A stretch of 64,000 nt of DNA. It comes from Streptomyces sp. R44. GTDB lineage: Bacteria > Actinomycetota > Actinomycetes > Streptomycetales > Streptomycetaceae. Location of the stretch: contig NZ_CP163444.1 of the NCBI RefSeq assembly GCF_041053105.1, positions 372,001 to 436,000 on the forward strand, written 5' to 3'. Positions 34,055-42,960 of the stretch are shown here, piece by piece. Position 1 is the first letter of the stretch. The number at the start of each line of letters is the position of its first letter. Both the position numbers and the translations under genes were made by a program. The notes beneath the pieces were generated by a model, which did no database searches, was not told the DNA's origin, and saw only the letters and a program-made list of their open reading frames with translations.

Positions 34055-35167
34055 TTGTCCGTCAGAAAGCAGCTCCGCACCGCCCTGTGCGGCGTCGCCC
34101 TCGCCGGCATCGTGGTCACCACCGCCCAAGGCTCCGCCGCGGCGACACCCTCGGCGGCCGGCGCGGCGACGATGCCGCAGGTGACCGCCGCCGAGGACGC
34201 GGCCGCCCGGTCGCTGGCCCGGTCGCTCGCCGACTCCGCCTGGCGGGCCGAGGTCGGCCGTGCCGTCGCCGGCGGGAAGGAGACCGGGCTGCAGGCCCTG
34301 GCCGACAGGTCCCGTACGAGGGCGGGGGCATCGCTCGCCGCCGATGTCGCGGCTGCGGACCGCTCGGTGCTCGCGGTCAAGGGGCTGACCGCCGACACGG
34401 GCGGGCTGCTCACCGTGACCCTGACCGGGGCCGCGGACTCCCGCCGCGCACCCCTCGTCGCCGTCGCCCCGTCCGACGACGAGGCCGCCGACGTCACCGC
34501 GTACGACACGAACGGCCGGGCTCACACCCTGGACGCGTCCGAGACCCCCGACCTGCCCGTGTACGTCATCGGCATCGACGGGGAGAAGGCGGTCGAGGCC
34601 GGGCTGAAGGTCCTGGAGCGTGAGCTCGCCGCCGCCGGTGTCGCCACCTCCGCCGCCCCGGCGGCGACCGCGGACTCCGGCTACTGGACCTCCCGCATCA
34701 CCTCGGTGCGCCTCAACGACGACAAAGAGACCTGGATCAAGGGTGACGCCGAGATCTTCAGCATCGTCAGCGGCTTCGGGCAGGACGGCAAGGTCCGCGT
34801 CGACACGGTGACCCACCCGTATCTGAACGACGCGGGGACCACGTACCACCCGAACCAGATCCTGGTGAACTGGTCGCAGTACAAGTACAACCTGGCCGAC
34901 GTCGTGATGATGGAGGACGACGGCGACACCAACTACTCGGCTTTGGCCAAGGCCATCGCCACCGCCCTGCTGACCATCACCGATCTCGGCGCGTACATCC
35001 CACTCGTCGACCCGGTCGTCGACGCGATCCCGTCCTCTTTCTGGACCGACGACGCCGACTTCGTGGACGCCTGGTACACCCTGGCCCGGGAGACCACCGG
35101 CATCCGAGACGGCGCCGGCGGCAACGGCCGGTTCACCTTCGACCGGTACTGGGTGTCCGCCCTCTGA
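34055..35167 (+). CDS. secreted DUF3103-like protein
   Basis: About 370 residues. TTG at 34055 is preferred because GGAGGA sits just upstream; an ATG at 34043 in the same frame lacks a ribosome site. A Sec signal peptide (RKQLRTALCGVALAGIVVTT, cleavage near GSAAA) precedes an Ala-rich region and then a beta-rich domain with SGYWTSRITSVRLNDDKETW, GDAEIFSIVSG and VNWSQYKYNLADVVMMEDDG, typical of DUF3103. Exported; function unknown. It converges on the RTX-like gene. Confidence 0.8.
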   Translation: MSVRKQLRTALCGVALAGIVVTTAQGSAAATPSAAGAATMPQVTAAEDAAARSLARSLADSAWRAEVGRAVAGGKETGLQALADRSRTRAGASLAADVAAADRSVLAVKGLTADTGGLLTVTLTGAADSRRAPLVAVAPSDDEAADVTAYDTNGRAHTLDASETPDLPVYVIGIDGEKAVEAGLKVLERELAAAGVATSAAPAATADSGYWTSRITSVRLNDDKETWIKGDAEIFSIVSGFGQDGKVRVDTVTHPYLNDAGTTYHPNQILVNWSQYKYNLADVVMMEDDGDTNYSALAKAIATALLTITDLGAYIPLVDPVVDAIPSSFWTDDADFVDAWYTLARETTGIRDGAGGNGRFTFDRYWVSAL

Positions 35168-35291
35168 GCTGAACGAGCACCGAACGCCTCGATCCGTGCC
35201 CTTAAGGGACCCCGGCATGCGGCGGCCGGTCGCGGCTCGGGATCTGCTGCGCCTTCGGGGAAGGACACCGCGTTCGGTGCGTGTGCGGGCG

Positions 35292-35915
35292 TCAGCCGCG
35301 GATGATCGTCTCGCAGGTGTTCGTGACCTGGTCCAGGGCCACGAGGTCCGCCGTGACGGTGTCGTTGGTGCCGCCCTCGCACTCCACGCGGTCGTAGCCG
35401 CCGTTGCGGCTGATGATGACGTCGTTGCCGGCGAGGCCGCGGAAGGTGGCCCGGTCGGGGCGGGCGGGCCAGCCGTCGGGGTCCTCCAGGTGGTCGTCGG
35501 CGGTGCCACCGACGAGAACGTCCCGGCCGGGGCCTCCGTTGAAGTCGACGGGGATGTTGAGGTCCGCCCCGGCCGCGAGTCGGTCGTCCCCGTCGCCGCC
35601 GTCGGCGTGGATGCCGGTGATCCCGGCGATCGTTCCGCAGGTCGCGGTGCGCGGGCTCGTCTGGGTGCAGCCGGGGCCCGCGGTGATGCCGGCCGGGTCG
35701 GACACCCGCAGGAGGGGGGCCGTGGCGACGTAGAAGGTGACCTGGTTGGCCGAGCCCGACACCGGTTCGAACGTGACGGTCCCTCCGGAGCGGCTGACCG
35801 TGCCGGTGGACGTGCATGCCGCGGCGGGGGCCGCGGACGCGAGGGGCATGGCGAATGCGGCGGCCAGCGCGGGCACGATGACGCCGAGACGCCCACGGTC
35901 GGTACAGAAACGCAT
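35292..35915 (-). CDS. secreted RTX-like calcium-binding repeat protein
   Basis: A 207-residue protein starting at ATG 35915, with a signal peptide (LGVIVPALAAAFAMPLASAA). The mature part has an immunoglobulin-like strand region and then degenerate calcium-binding nonapeptides: GGDGDDRL, GGPGRDVLVGGTADDHL, GLAGNDVI, as in hemolysin-type repeats. Two pairs of cysteines may form disulfides. Probably an exported structural or adhesive protein; no toxin domain or type I exporter is seen. Confidence 0.8.
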   Translation of the reverse strand: MRFCTDRGRLGVIVPALAAAFAMPLASAAPAAACTSTGTVSRSGGTVTFEPVSGSANQVTFYVATAPLLRVSDPAGITAGPGCTQTSPRTATCGTIAGITGIHADGGDGDDRLAAGADLNIPVDFNGGPGRDVLVGGTADDHLEDPDGWPARPDRATFRGLAGNDVIISRNGGYDRVECEGGTNDTVTADLVALDQVTNTCETIIRG

Positions 35916-36279
35916 TTCTGACTCCCATCCATATGTCTGATATCGCCTGAAAGGCACTCTTGGCTGGCCGCCAGGGGATGTCAAACGCACGCGGTGCGAT
36001 GGGATGAGTCCTGCGTCGACGACGGCACGACCCGGCGGAGGGCGGCCGGCTCGGCAGCCGACACCGGACCGGTGCGTCGTCGCCCTCGGTCAGGTCGGCC
36101 ATGGCCACCCCGACCAGCCGTCGGATTGCTCTCGCGACGGCTACGTCGCGGATGCGGCGGCAGTACCGCACTGCCTTGTCGCCCATCCGGCAGTCGTTTC
36201 TGGCTCACTGCCTGGGCGGCGGCGGCATCAAGGCCCTACCGGCTCGCTGACCGCCGTCCCCGGCTCGTACGCGCCCTGG
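35916..36279. other. region without a supported gene
   Basis: Frames on both strands are Arg/Pro-rich and have no family similarity. It should contain the promoter of the RTX-like gene at its left end. Confidence 0.35.
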
Positions 36280-36447
36280 TCATCGCCTTCTGGAGTCGGC
36301 CCTGCGGCGTCGCTCCGTCTCGAGTGCAGCCCTCGCCGCCGCGGCCTCCCGTTCAAGCCGCTCCCGCAGCAGGCGCATCCGGGCCTCCCTCTCGACGCCG
36401 GTCAGGCCCGTCAGACCCAGCCTGGCATCACGCTCCTCCTGAGACAC
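36280..36447 (-). CDS. possible 55-residue coiled-coil protein
   Basis: A GTG-started frame with good codon bias encodes a short amphipathic, Arg/Glu-rich helix (VSQEERDARLGLTGLTGVER, then RMRLLRERLEREAAAARAAL). The ribosome site would be weak. It may be a genuine small protein or the end of a decayed gene; nothing nearby helps. Confidence 0.3.
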   Translation of the reverse strand: MSQEERDARLGLTGLTGVEREARMRLLRERLEREAAAARAALETERRRRADSRRR

Positions 36448-36602
36448 AAGCCCCTCCTTGCCTCGGTCGAGCGCATCGCCCGACTCGATTCCCCTCGCGG
36501 CCGGGGACGGCCCCCAAGGGGGGGTCAACTTAGCCAGGATCAGATGGAGTTGCCAGTGGCGGCAGATCAGCGGGCCCATGCCGGGCCCGCTGATCCTTCA
36601 CC

Positions 36603-36760
36603 TCACCTGTAGATCGCGATGGGCGTTCCGCAGGACCGCGAACCGGCCCAGGAGCAGGCGGTGATGGAGCCGGACAAGAACGTCCCCGGGAAGGCGTACG
36701 TGAGGGTGCCCGGGATCCACTTCACGGGTACAGCCGTCCGGGACAGGGTGCGACACCCTC
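36603..36760 (-). pseudogene. C-terminal fragment of an unknown protein
   Basis: The minus frame ending at TGA 36603 shows high third-position GC over its last ~45 codons (VKWIPGTLTYAFPGTFLSGS, CSWAGSRSCGTPIAIYR). Upstream the bias disappears. It looks like the end of a cysteine-containing, perhaps secreted, protein whose 5' part is lost. Speculative. Confidence 0.25.
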
Positions 36761-36983
36761 GGACAGCCGATCGCGGTTCCCTGTCTTCCGCTCCGTACGA
36801 GGCCACTGATGGGCCGGTCGACACGCCGAACAAGATCACCCGACATGCACCTGACACTCTGACCTGCTAGTTTTCCGCCGGAGCGGTGATCGGGGGCCCG
36901 CTTCTCTCCGGCTTGCCCTGCGCTCCGCCGGTTCCTCAGGCCCCCTCGAAGTACTCGAAAGCCTCGAAGGAGACCTGACGCAC

Positions 36984-37535
36984 ATGCGCGACACCTCGGC
37001 CACGCCCACCCCCCGGACCCAGCGGACCCGTCGGACACGGATGGCCGCCCTGGTGGGCGTCCTGGCGGCGGCGAGCCTGAGCCTCACCGCGACCCCGGCC
37101 TCCGCCGAGGACAACCCGATGTACGACAGCAACTACGACCAGTGGTGGGACGTGGAGCCGGACGGCGCGACCTTCTCCCGGTGTGCCGACCACACCGACA
37201 AGTTCCGGTTCCGCTTCTACTACAACTCGAACTACGCCGGTTCGTGGATCAACATCGGCCACCCCCTCTGGGACCTCCTGAACGTCTACAGAGGCGACGG
37301 CCCCCACGCCCTGACGTTCTGCGACGGCAAGGGGAACGGCTCCGGACAGGTCGTCGGCAACAACGCCGCGTCCGTCTACAACTGGTACGACGCCTACTGC
37401 GGCACCGTCTACTACAACTCCGGCTACAACCGGAAGGGCCCCTACCGGACCTACTCGCCGCGCAGCGGCGGCAACCTCGCCGACGCGGGCCTGAAGAACG
37501 AGAACCGCTCCATCGAGTTCGCCAACTGCTGGTGA
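36984..37535 (+). CDS. small secreted protein rich in Tyr and Asn
   Basis: A 183-residue protein starting at ATG 36984 with a twin-Arg-like basic start (RTQRTRRTRMAALVGVLAAA) and a signal peptide cleaved near ASA-ED (about residue 41). The mature part is aromatic and Asn/Tyr-rich (YDSNYDQWWDVEPDGATFSR, FYYNSNYAGSWINIG, YNWYDAYCGTVYYNSGYN) with four cysteines likely paired. No known domain. An AAGGAG lies a little far (about 12 bases) upstream. Possibly a cell-surface or antimicrobial-type protein. Confidence 0.78.
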   Translation: MRDTSATPTPRTQRTRRTRMAALVGVLAAASLSLTATPASAEDNPMYDSNYDQWWDVEPDGATFSRCADHTDKFRFRFYYNSNYAGSWINIGHPLWDLLNVYRGDGPHALTFCDGKGNGSGQVVGNNAASVYNWYDAYCGTVYYNSGYNRKGPYRTYSPRSGGNLADAGLKNENRSIEFANCW

Positions 37536-37560
37536 TGTGAAGCCCGGGCGAGGAACAGAC

Positions 37561-38625
37561 ATGAGCACACGGCACGGCCGCCGAAGGCGCGTCGCCCCCC
37601 TGTCCCTGACCGCGGCGGCGGTCGCGCTGGCCGCGGGCTGCGCGAGCGGCCCGACCCACTCAGCCGCCTCGGCGAAGGCCTCGCCCGGCTTCCCGGCCCC
37701 TTCGGCCTCCCCTGTGTCCCCGGTCGCCGGGAGTTCAGGGGACTCAGCCACCACCGGGGCCACCGGGGCCACCGGGGCCACAGCTGCCACCGGGGCCACT
37801 GACCCGTCGACCTGGACCCTTCCGCTCCAGGCCTACCAGCCGACGGAGCGGCAGGCCGCCGCCATCGCGGCCGCTGAGGGCACCCTCGTACAGCGCTGCA
37901 TGCGCTCCTTCGGCAAGGAGTGGCGTCCCGCGCCCGCCCTCCCCCGGATCGGCCCGCGGAACATGATGGACTGGCGTTACGGCATCCACGACGAGGCCCT
38001 GTCCTCCCGGCGCGGGTACCAGCCGGACGCCGCCGAACAGGCTCGTTACGACGCCGCCCTGCGCGCCCAGTCCGAACGTCCCGCGCCCTCACCCGACGAG
38101 GAGCTCCTCCTCGGCGGCTCGAACCTGCCCGAGAGCGCCCGGGAGCAGGCGGGCCCCGAGGCCCGGCAGGGTTCTTTCGACGGTAGGAAGATTCCCCCCG
38201 GGGGCTGCTTCGGCCAGGCCCGCGCCACCCTCGGGAGCCAGTCGCGGGGCGTTTCCCCGCTCGTGGAGCGGCTCAACTTCGCCTCGTACGATGCCTCCCT
38301 GCGCGACCCGGCCGTCCGCGAGGTATTCGGCCTCTGGTCCGCGTGCATGCGGGAGGAGGGTTACTCCTACGCCGCACCCCTGGACGCCGACCAGGACCCG
38401 CGCTTCCGCCCCGATCCCCGACCACGCGTGTCGGCCGGGCAGATCGCGACCGCCCTCGCGGACCTCTCCTGCCGGCGCCGCCATCGCGTCGCCGAGGTCT
38501 GGCACGGCGTCGAAGTCCGCATCCAGGACCGGTACATCCGTGACAACGCCGCGCGACTCGCCGCCGACCGGCGCACCTTGGACACGGTGATCCGCAACTC
38601 CGCGACGGTCGGCGGGGGTTCGTGA
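37561..38625 (+). CDS. secreted lipoprotein, unknown function
   Basis: A 354-residue lipoprotein starting at ATG 37561. Signal peptide with lipobox VALAAGC (Cys27). A low-complexity Ser/Ala/Thr linker (SATTGATGATGATAATGAT) is encoded by 9-bp repeats (GCCACCGGG) around 37750-37795. The globular part has RCMRSFGKEW and two later cysteines, SACMREEGYSY and DLSCRRRHRVAEVW, suggesting disulfides. It ends in a helical segment. It follows the secreted gene at 36984 by 25 bp, possibly as an operon. Confidence 0.85.
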   Translation: MSTRHGRRRRVAPLSLTAAAVALAAGCASGPTHSAASAKASPGFPAPSASPVSPVAGSSGDSATTGATGATGATAATGATDPSTWTLPLQAYQPTERQAAAIAAAEGTLVQRCMRSFGKEWRPAPALPRIGPRNMMDWRYGIHDEALSSRRGYQPDAAEQARYDAALRAQSERPAPSPDEELLLGGSNLPESAREQAGPEARQGSFDGRKIPPGGCFGQARATLGSQSRGVSPLVERLNFASYDASLRDPAVREVFGLWSACMREEGYSYAAPLDADQDPRFRPDPRPRVSAGQIATALADLSCRRRHRVAEVWHGVEVRIQDRYIRDNAARLAADRRTLDTVIRNSATVGGGS

Positions 38626-38661
38626 CGCGGGGAGGTCGAGTGCGGAGAGGGATCGGGCCGT

Positions 38662-39096
38662 TCAGTCGGTGGTGAAAGCGCGCACGTAACGGCGCTGCCA
38701 GGGCGTCTCGACGGCGTGACGGTCATAGTGGCGGCGCACATAGGCCACGGCTTCGGCGGGCGGGACGCCGTCGAGGACGGCGAGGCAGGCGAGGGCGGTG
38801 CCCGTACGCCCCCGTCCGCCGCCGCAGGCGAACTCGACCCGTTCGTCGGCCGCCCGTTCCCAGGCCTCGCCGAGCACCGTACGGGCCTCGGCGGGGTCGG
38901 CCGGCAGCCGGAAGTCGGGCCAGCGGAGCCAGACGGACGCCCACGGGGTCTCGGGCGGGCGGCGGCCGAGCAGGTGGACGGCGAAAGTCGGGGCCGGGCC
39001 CTCAGGCAGGGGTCGCCGCAGGGCACGGCCGCGGACCAGCCGACCCGAGGGCAGCTGGAGCACGCCTGACGCGCCCGTCGGCCAGGATTCGGTCAT
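38662..39096 (-). CDS. protein-tyrosine-phosphatase-like protein
   Basis: A 144-residue protein starting at ATG 39096. The P-loop is FACGGGRGRTGTAL: Cys91-x5-Arg97, the catalytic signature of cysteine-dependent phosphatases. Upstream WASVWLRWPDFRLPADPAEA contains the general-acid region; the C-terminal helix (AVAYVRRHYD) closes the fold. Cytoplasmic; the substrate is unknown. Conserved in Streptomyces. Confidence 0.85.
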   Translation of the reverse strand: MTESWPTGASGVLQLPSGRLVRGRALRRPLPEGPAPTFAVHLLGRRPPETPWASVWLRWPDFRLPADPAEARTVLGEAWERAADERVEFACGGGRGRTGTALACLAVLDGVPPAEAVAYVRRHYDRHAVETPWQRRYVRAFTTD

Positions 39097-39117
39097 CGCG
39101 CCACCGTACAGCGCGTG

Positions 39118-39549
39118 TCAGCTTCCGTCCTCTCCCCGTGGGTGGTGACGGTGGCGGTGGCTGAGTGCGGACGCCCCCAGGGTGGTCAGGACCAGGACGC
39201 CCGCCGTCTCGACCGCGATGCTGGCGCGGACGAGGTCCGCGTCGGCCGATTCGTGGAAGCCGAACAGGCCCGTCGTGAGGCTCAGGAAGAGCGCGCCGAG
39301 GGTGCCCGCCGTGAACAGCGCCGTGGCGGCGGCGACCGGTCCGAGCCAGCGGTACGGGGTGAGGAGCAGGACCGCGGCGAGGAGACAGCCCAGGACGCCG
39401 TTCAGCAGGAACAGCCAGCCGATGGTGGCCAGGTCGCGGTAGCCGTCGGCCCACAGGGAGAGGTGGATGGCGCCCATCGTCGCCGTCAGGCCCGCGGCGA
39501 CGAGCCGCAGCACGAGCACGGCGATGCGGCGGGTTCGGTCAGTAGCCAT
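39118..39549 (-). CDS. four-helix membrane protein downstream of cupredoxin
   Basis: A 143-residue inner-membrane protein with four predicted helices: IAVLVLRLVAAGLTATMGAI, IGWLFLLNGVLGCLLAAVLL, VAAATALFTAGTLGALFLSL and ASIAVETAGVLVLTTLGASA, and a His-rich tail (HRHRHHPRGE) that could bind metal. Its ATG (39549) overlaps the stop of the cupredoxin gene by 11 bp, so the two are co-translated. It may help assemble or anchor the copper protein. Confidence 0.8.
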   Translation of the reverse strand: MATDRTRRIAVLVLRLVAAGLTATMGAIHLSLWADGYRDLATIGWLFLLNGVLGCLLAAVLLLTPYRWLGPVAAATALFTAGTLGALFLSLTTGLFGFHESADADLVRASIAVETAGVLVLTTLGASALSHRHRHHPRGEDGS

Positions 39550-40039
39550 TGCCGGGAGTGTTCGGAGTCGACGGGGTGGTCGGGGTGGTGTCCGGCTTGT
39601 TGACGGGGGCGCCGGCCACCGTGATCTCGGTCTTCATGCCCAGGTCCTTGTGTCCGTCGACCGGGCAGTAGATCTCGTACGTGCCGTCCTTCAGGGTGAC
39701 GGTGAGGGTGGTGGACTCTCCCGGGCCGATGGTGCTGGAGCGGTTCTCGCCGCCCGGCCCCTCGACCTCCAGGGCGTGGTCGTGGTGCCCGGTGTTCGTG
39801 GCGACGAAGGCGTACGTGCCGGGCGTGAAGGTCTGCTGCGACAGCGTGATCCTGAAGTCGGTCAGGTCCGCCTTCACCTGGGTCGCGCCGGCCGGGGCCG
39901 TGCTCTTCTGCGCGGGGGGCGGTGTGGTCGTGCTGCTGGAACCGTCGCCGTTGCCGCCTCCGCAGGCGGCGAGGAGGCCGGCCAGCGCGGCGGCCGACAG
40001 GCCGAGCAGCGCGCGGGTACGTGGTGTCGGTTTCGTCAT
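39539..40039 (-). CDS. cupredoxin-domain lipoprotein
   Basis: A 166-residue exported blue-copper-type protein starting at ATG 40039. Lipobox LLAACGGG (Cys26), then a Ser/Thr/Pro linker, then a plastocyanin-like fold. Copper ligands are visible: His in HDHALEV and Cys-x-x-x-x-His-x-x-x-x-Met in YCPVDGHKDLGM. It probably carries electrons or binds copper on the outer membrane face. First gene of an operon with the membrane protein; divergent from the ECF sigma gene, which may respond to copper or envelope stress. Confidence 0.9.
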   Translation of the reverse strand: MTKPTPRTRALLGLSAAALAGLLAACGGGNGDGSSSTTTPPPAQKSTAPAGATQVKADLTDFRITLSQQTFTPGTYAFVATNTGHHDHALEVEGPGGENRSSTIGPGESTTLTVTLKDGTYEIYCPVDGHKDLGMKTEITVAGAPVNKPDTTPTTPSTPNTPGNGY

Positions 40040-40083
40040 CGTTCCGTCCTCCGCGTCGGCTCTTCGGACCGGTCCCACGGACC

Positions 40084-40195
40084 GGTCCTCGGGATCGGCC
40101 GCCCGGTTCGGTCCTCGTGATCGGCGGCCCCGTTCGGTCCTCGTGATCGGCCGCCCGGTTCGGTCCTCCGGTTCGGTCCTCCCGTTCGGTCCCCA
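40084..40195. repeat. 26-bp/13-bp tandem repeats in the cupredoxin-sigma intergenic region
   Basis: Three copies of a 26-bp unit (GGTCCTCGTGATCGGCCGCC and on) followed by two shorter 13-bp versions (GGTCCTCCGGTTC type) lie upstream of the cupredoxin start. They may alter spacing in the shared promoter region. Confidence 0.75.
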
Positions 40196-40298
40196 GAGGG
40201 GGTACGGCGCTCGGCCGCGCCCGGATTGCGGTCCGGGCGGACAATGAGCTCGGACCATCCCTTCGGGGACTTCGGACGTATCCACGAGTGTGGGACGC

Positions 40299-40865
40299 AT
40301 GGGCCTTCCGCTGGAGCGGGTTCCCGACGAGGCACTGCTCTCCGGTCTCGCCACGGGCGATCCGGAGATCGCGGTGGCCTTCGTGCGCCGTTTCCAGCGC
40401 TCCGTCTACGGGGTGGCCGTCGCCGTCGTCGGCGATCCGCGGCTCGCGGAGGACGTGGCCCAGCAGACCTTCGAGCGGGCATGGCGGCATGCCCAGGTGT
40501 ACGACGGCAGGCGGGGATCCGTACGGACCTGGCTGACGGCCATCGCGCACAACCTGGCGATCGACGCGGTACGGGCGCGGCGCGCGACCCCCGTGGCCCC
40601 GGAGGACCTGGAGGCGCTGGTGGGGATCGTGTCGGAGACTCCGGAGCGGCGCGCGCTCGCCGACGACGCGGCCGAGCGGGTCCGGCGGGCGGTGGCGGCG
40701 CTGCCCCGGGAACAGGCGCGGGCGCTGGTGATGGCCGGGATCTACGGGATGACGGCGCGGGAGGTCGCCGCCTTCGAGGGCGTACCGCTGGGCACGGCGA
40801 AGACCAGGATCCGGACGGGGACGATCAAGGTGCGGGCGCTCCTGGAGAGCGAGGAGACGCGGTGA
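40299..40865 (+). CDS. ECF RNA polymerase sigma factor
   Basis: A 188-residue extracytoplasmic-function sigma factor. ATG 40299 is taken; GTG 40290 in frame is possible. Region 2 includes FQRSVYGVAVAVVGDPRLAE and DVAQQTFERAWRHA, then TWLTAIAHNLAIDAVRARR. Region 4 has AVAALPREQARALVMAG, YGMTAREVAAFEGVPLGTAK and TRIRTGTIKVRALL. Regions 1 and 3 are absent as expected. Overlaps and is coupled to the anti-sigma gene. Confidence 0.93.
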   Translation: MGLPLERVPDEALLSGLATGDPEIAVAFVRRFQRSVYGVAVAVVGDPRLAEDVAQQTFERAWRHAQVYDGRRGSVRTWLTAIAHNLAIDAVRARRATPVAPEDLEALVGIVSETPERRALADDAAERVRRAVAALPREQARALVMAGIYGMTAREVAAFEGVPLGTAKTRIRTGTIKVRALLESEETR

Positions 40866-41737
40866 GCGGCATGGACTGCGAGCGGCTGCGCGAGGAGGGT
40901 GCCGAGCTGGCGCTGGGGATCCTTCCGGCGCGCGAGCGGGCCGAGGCGGTGGCCCATCTGGACCGCTGCCCGGACTGCCGGGCGTATGTGGAGCGGCTGA
41001 CGGTGGTCGGGGACGGGCTGCTCGGGTTGCTGCCGGGGGCGGAGCCACCCGTGGGTTTCGAGAGCCGGGTGGTACGGACGATGACTCCCGCCCGTACGCC
41101 GGCCCCTGCCCCGGCAGCCGCGGCTCCCCCGCCGGCGGCGCGACGGCGCGTTCGGGGGCGTCGCTTCCGGATGGCGGCGGCGGGCGTGGCCACGGCGCTG
41201 GCCTTCGGGTTCGGCGGCTGGGCGGTCGGTACGGCGGTGGAGGGCGCTCCCCAGGTGGTGGCCCCGGCGCCGCGCGTCCTGGAGGCGGCCCTGGTCTCCT
41301 CGGACGGGACCGGAGCCGGGGTCGGAGCCGGCAGGGAGGTGGGGCGGATCTACGCGCACCCGGCGGACGCGGCGGGCGGGAACGGCTGGGTGTACATGTC
41401 GGTCGACCTCGGTGAGGTACGGGCGGCCGACGGCCCCGTGCGGTGCCTCCTGGTGCGGGCCGACGGCTCCGCCGTACCGCTCGGCTCGTTCCCGCTCAGG
41501 GCGGGTTACGGCTACTGGGGCGCCCCGGCTCCCGTGGCTGCCGACACCCTGAGCGGCGCCCGCCTGGTGGCCCCGGACGGTACGGTCCTGGCGACGGCCC
41601 ATTTCGCCGGAGCGGGGTCCGGTGGGACTGGCGGGACTGGCGGGACTGGCAAAACCGGCGGGACCAGCGGGACCGGCGGGGCAGTCGGCTCAGGCGCATC
41701 CGGGGCCTCGGCGGGTCCGACAGCCGCCGCCCGGTGA
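40862..41737 (+). CDS. zinc-finger anti-sigma factor
   Basis: A 291-residue membrane protein whose GTG overlaps the sigma factor stop (GTGA). The N-terminal ZAS domain has the zinc motif AHLDRCPDC (His32, Cys36, Cys39). A single membrane helix follows at about 100-122 (MAAAGVATALAFGFGGWAVG), then an external domain with WVYMSVDLGEVRAADGPVRC. The C-terminal tail is a Gly/Thr low-complexity stretch (GGTGGTGGTGKTGGTSGTGG) encoded by 9-bp repeats. It would hold the sigma factor until an envelope signal arrives. Confidence 0.9.
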   Translation: MSGMDCERLREEGAELALGILPARERAEAVAHLDRCPDCRAYVERLTVVGDGLLGLLPGAEPPVGFESRVVRTMTPARTPAPAPAAAAPPPAARRRVRGRRFRMAAAGVATALAFGFGGWAVGTAVEGAPQVVAPAPRVLEAALVSSDGTGAGVGAGREVGRIYAHPADAAGGNGWVYMSVDLGEVRAADGPVRCLLVRADGSAVPLGSFPLRAGYGYWGAPAPVAADTLSGARLVAPDGTVLATAHFAGAGSGGTGGTGGTGKTGGTSGTGGAVGSGASGASAGPTAAAR

Positions 41738-41778
41738 GCCGTCACCGGCGCACGAGCCGGAGACACCCTCGTCGACAC

Positions 41779-42330
41779 CTACACGTGGGAGCCGAAGATG
41801 TCCGCGTTCGAGTCGAAGCCCCGCTCCGTGTCCTCGAACTCGCCGAGGGTCTCCGAGTGGATGCGCCCGGTGAGCACTCCGGCGACGAACTCGGCGGCGG
41901 AGACGGCGTGGTGTTCCCACTCGGGTCCACGGCCTTCGTTGACCAGGACGGTCCATTGCTCGGGCTTCGCCGTCTCGCTGGTGAGCCAGTAGAGGTAGGC
42001 GCCGCTGCCCTCGATGTAGGCGAAGGGGAGCACGTCGCTTCCGTCCGCCGCGAGTTCGTCCGGCTTCGGCTCGCCGCGGTCCCAGAGCCTGCCGAGTACC
42101 TCGGTGCGCTCGCCCGCGATCGCCACCAGGTCGTAGTCCTGGTCGGTGCAGTCCGGCTCCAGGATCCAGATCGTCCCGTCGAAGACGCCCCCGCCGTAGG
42201 TGTCGACGAGGTCCTTGTAGTCCTGGGGCAGCGCGGTACCCAGCAGCTGCTCCGTCCGGGACCAGGTGCGGGGCCCGCCGCCGGCCGGCGGAGGGACGAG
42301 GCGGGTGAGTTCCTGGACGGCGGGGTGCAT
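41779..42330 (-). CDS. SUKH/SMI1-family immunity-like protein
   Basis: A 183-residue protein starting at ATG 42330 behind AGGAAG. It has the SUKH pattern: TEQLLGTALPQDYKDLVDTY then GGG-FDG-IWILEPD, later VLPFAYIEGSGAYLYWLT and WEHHAVSAAEFVAGVLTG. SUKH proteins neutralise contact-dependent and polymorphic toxins. No toxin gene is seen; it is an orphan immunity gene. Confidence 0.82.
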   Translation of the reverse strand: MHPAVQELTRLVPPPAGGGPRTWSRTEQLLGTALPQDYKDLVDTYGGGVFDGTIWILEPDCTDQDYDLVAIAGERTEVLGRLWDRGEPKPDELAADGSDVLPFAYIEGSGAYLYWLTSETAKPEQWTVLVNEGRGPEWEHHAVSAAEFVAGVLTGRIHSETLGEFEDTERGFDSNADIFGSHV

Positions 42331-42416
42331 CGGGCGGGTCTTCCTGTCTCGGGGAGCGCTGTGCAGAGGGGCCGTCCTCGCGGGCCCGGGAGTTCGGGGG
42401 GTGAGGTCCCGGGGGT

Positions 42417-42815
42417 TCAGTGGTCGCCCTTGTGCGGGCCTGCCGAGCGGCCTGGCAGTGGCTGGCGCCAGTCCCCCAGCGTGCTGATGAGGAACTGGCG
42501 GGCGAGAAGACGGATGTCGTCCCAAGCCGAATCAGAGGCCAGGGCGTCGGCCCAGAGGCCGACGCGATGCCCGGCGTCGATCTCGCCGAGTCGCCGGCCG
42601 ACGGCCTGAAGGTCGCGCAGTTGCCCGGGTTCGAGGACCCCGCGCTCGGCGAACCCTTCGGACATGCGGCAGAGGAGTTCCACCTCTTCGACGACCGGCT
42701 CCGTCTCCAGCTCGCGCTCCCCCAACCAGGACCGTTGGTCCTGGGCGTCGGCTGCGAGGAGGGCCATCCACAGCAGCGTCCCGTAGCGTATGTGCGCGTC
42801 GCCGAACTCATTCAT
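42417..42815 (-). CDS. hypothetical helical protein
   Basis: A 132-residue protein starting at ATG 42815 (MNEFGDAHIRYGTLLWMALL). Mainly amphipathic helices (EPVVEEVELLCRMSEGFAER, QLRDLQAVGRRLGEIDAG, WDDIRLLARQFLISTLGDW). No known domain. It lies between two leftward genes without obvious co-transcription. Confidence 0.6.
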   Translation of the reverse strand: MNEFGDAHIRYGTLLWMALLAADAQDQRSWLGERELETEPVVEEVELLCRMSEGFAERGVLEPGQLRDLQAVGRRLGEIDAGHRVGLWADALASDSAWDDIRLLARQFLISTLGDWRQPLPGRSAGPHKGDH

Positions 42816-42960
42816 GGACGGAGGATCGCACGGAGCCCCCTTCCGCACGCGTTCGGGGGACATACCCGACGGTGCGCCGGAGCCGAAGAACCAGCGGGCC
42901 ACCCTGCGGGCCCGAGGCAGCAACGGCAGCCGGCCCCCGTGGTCTCCAACGGACAGCGGC

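Noticed and set aside
35178..35280. Inverted CACCGAACGC/GCGTTCGGTG pair as terminator
   Set aside because: Arms are about 85 bases apart, too far for a convincing intrinsic terminator.
40084..40195. Repeats resembling a CRISPR array
   Set aside because: The units are directly adjacent tandem copies without unique spacers, and no cas gene is present.
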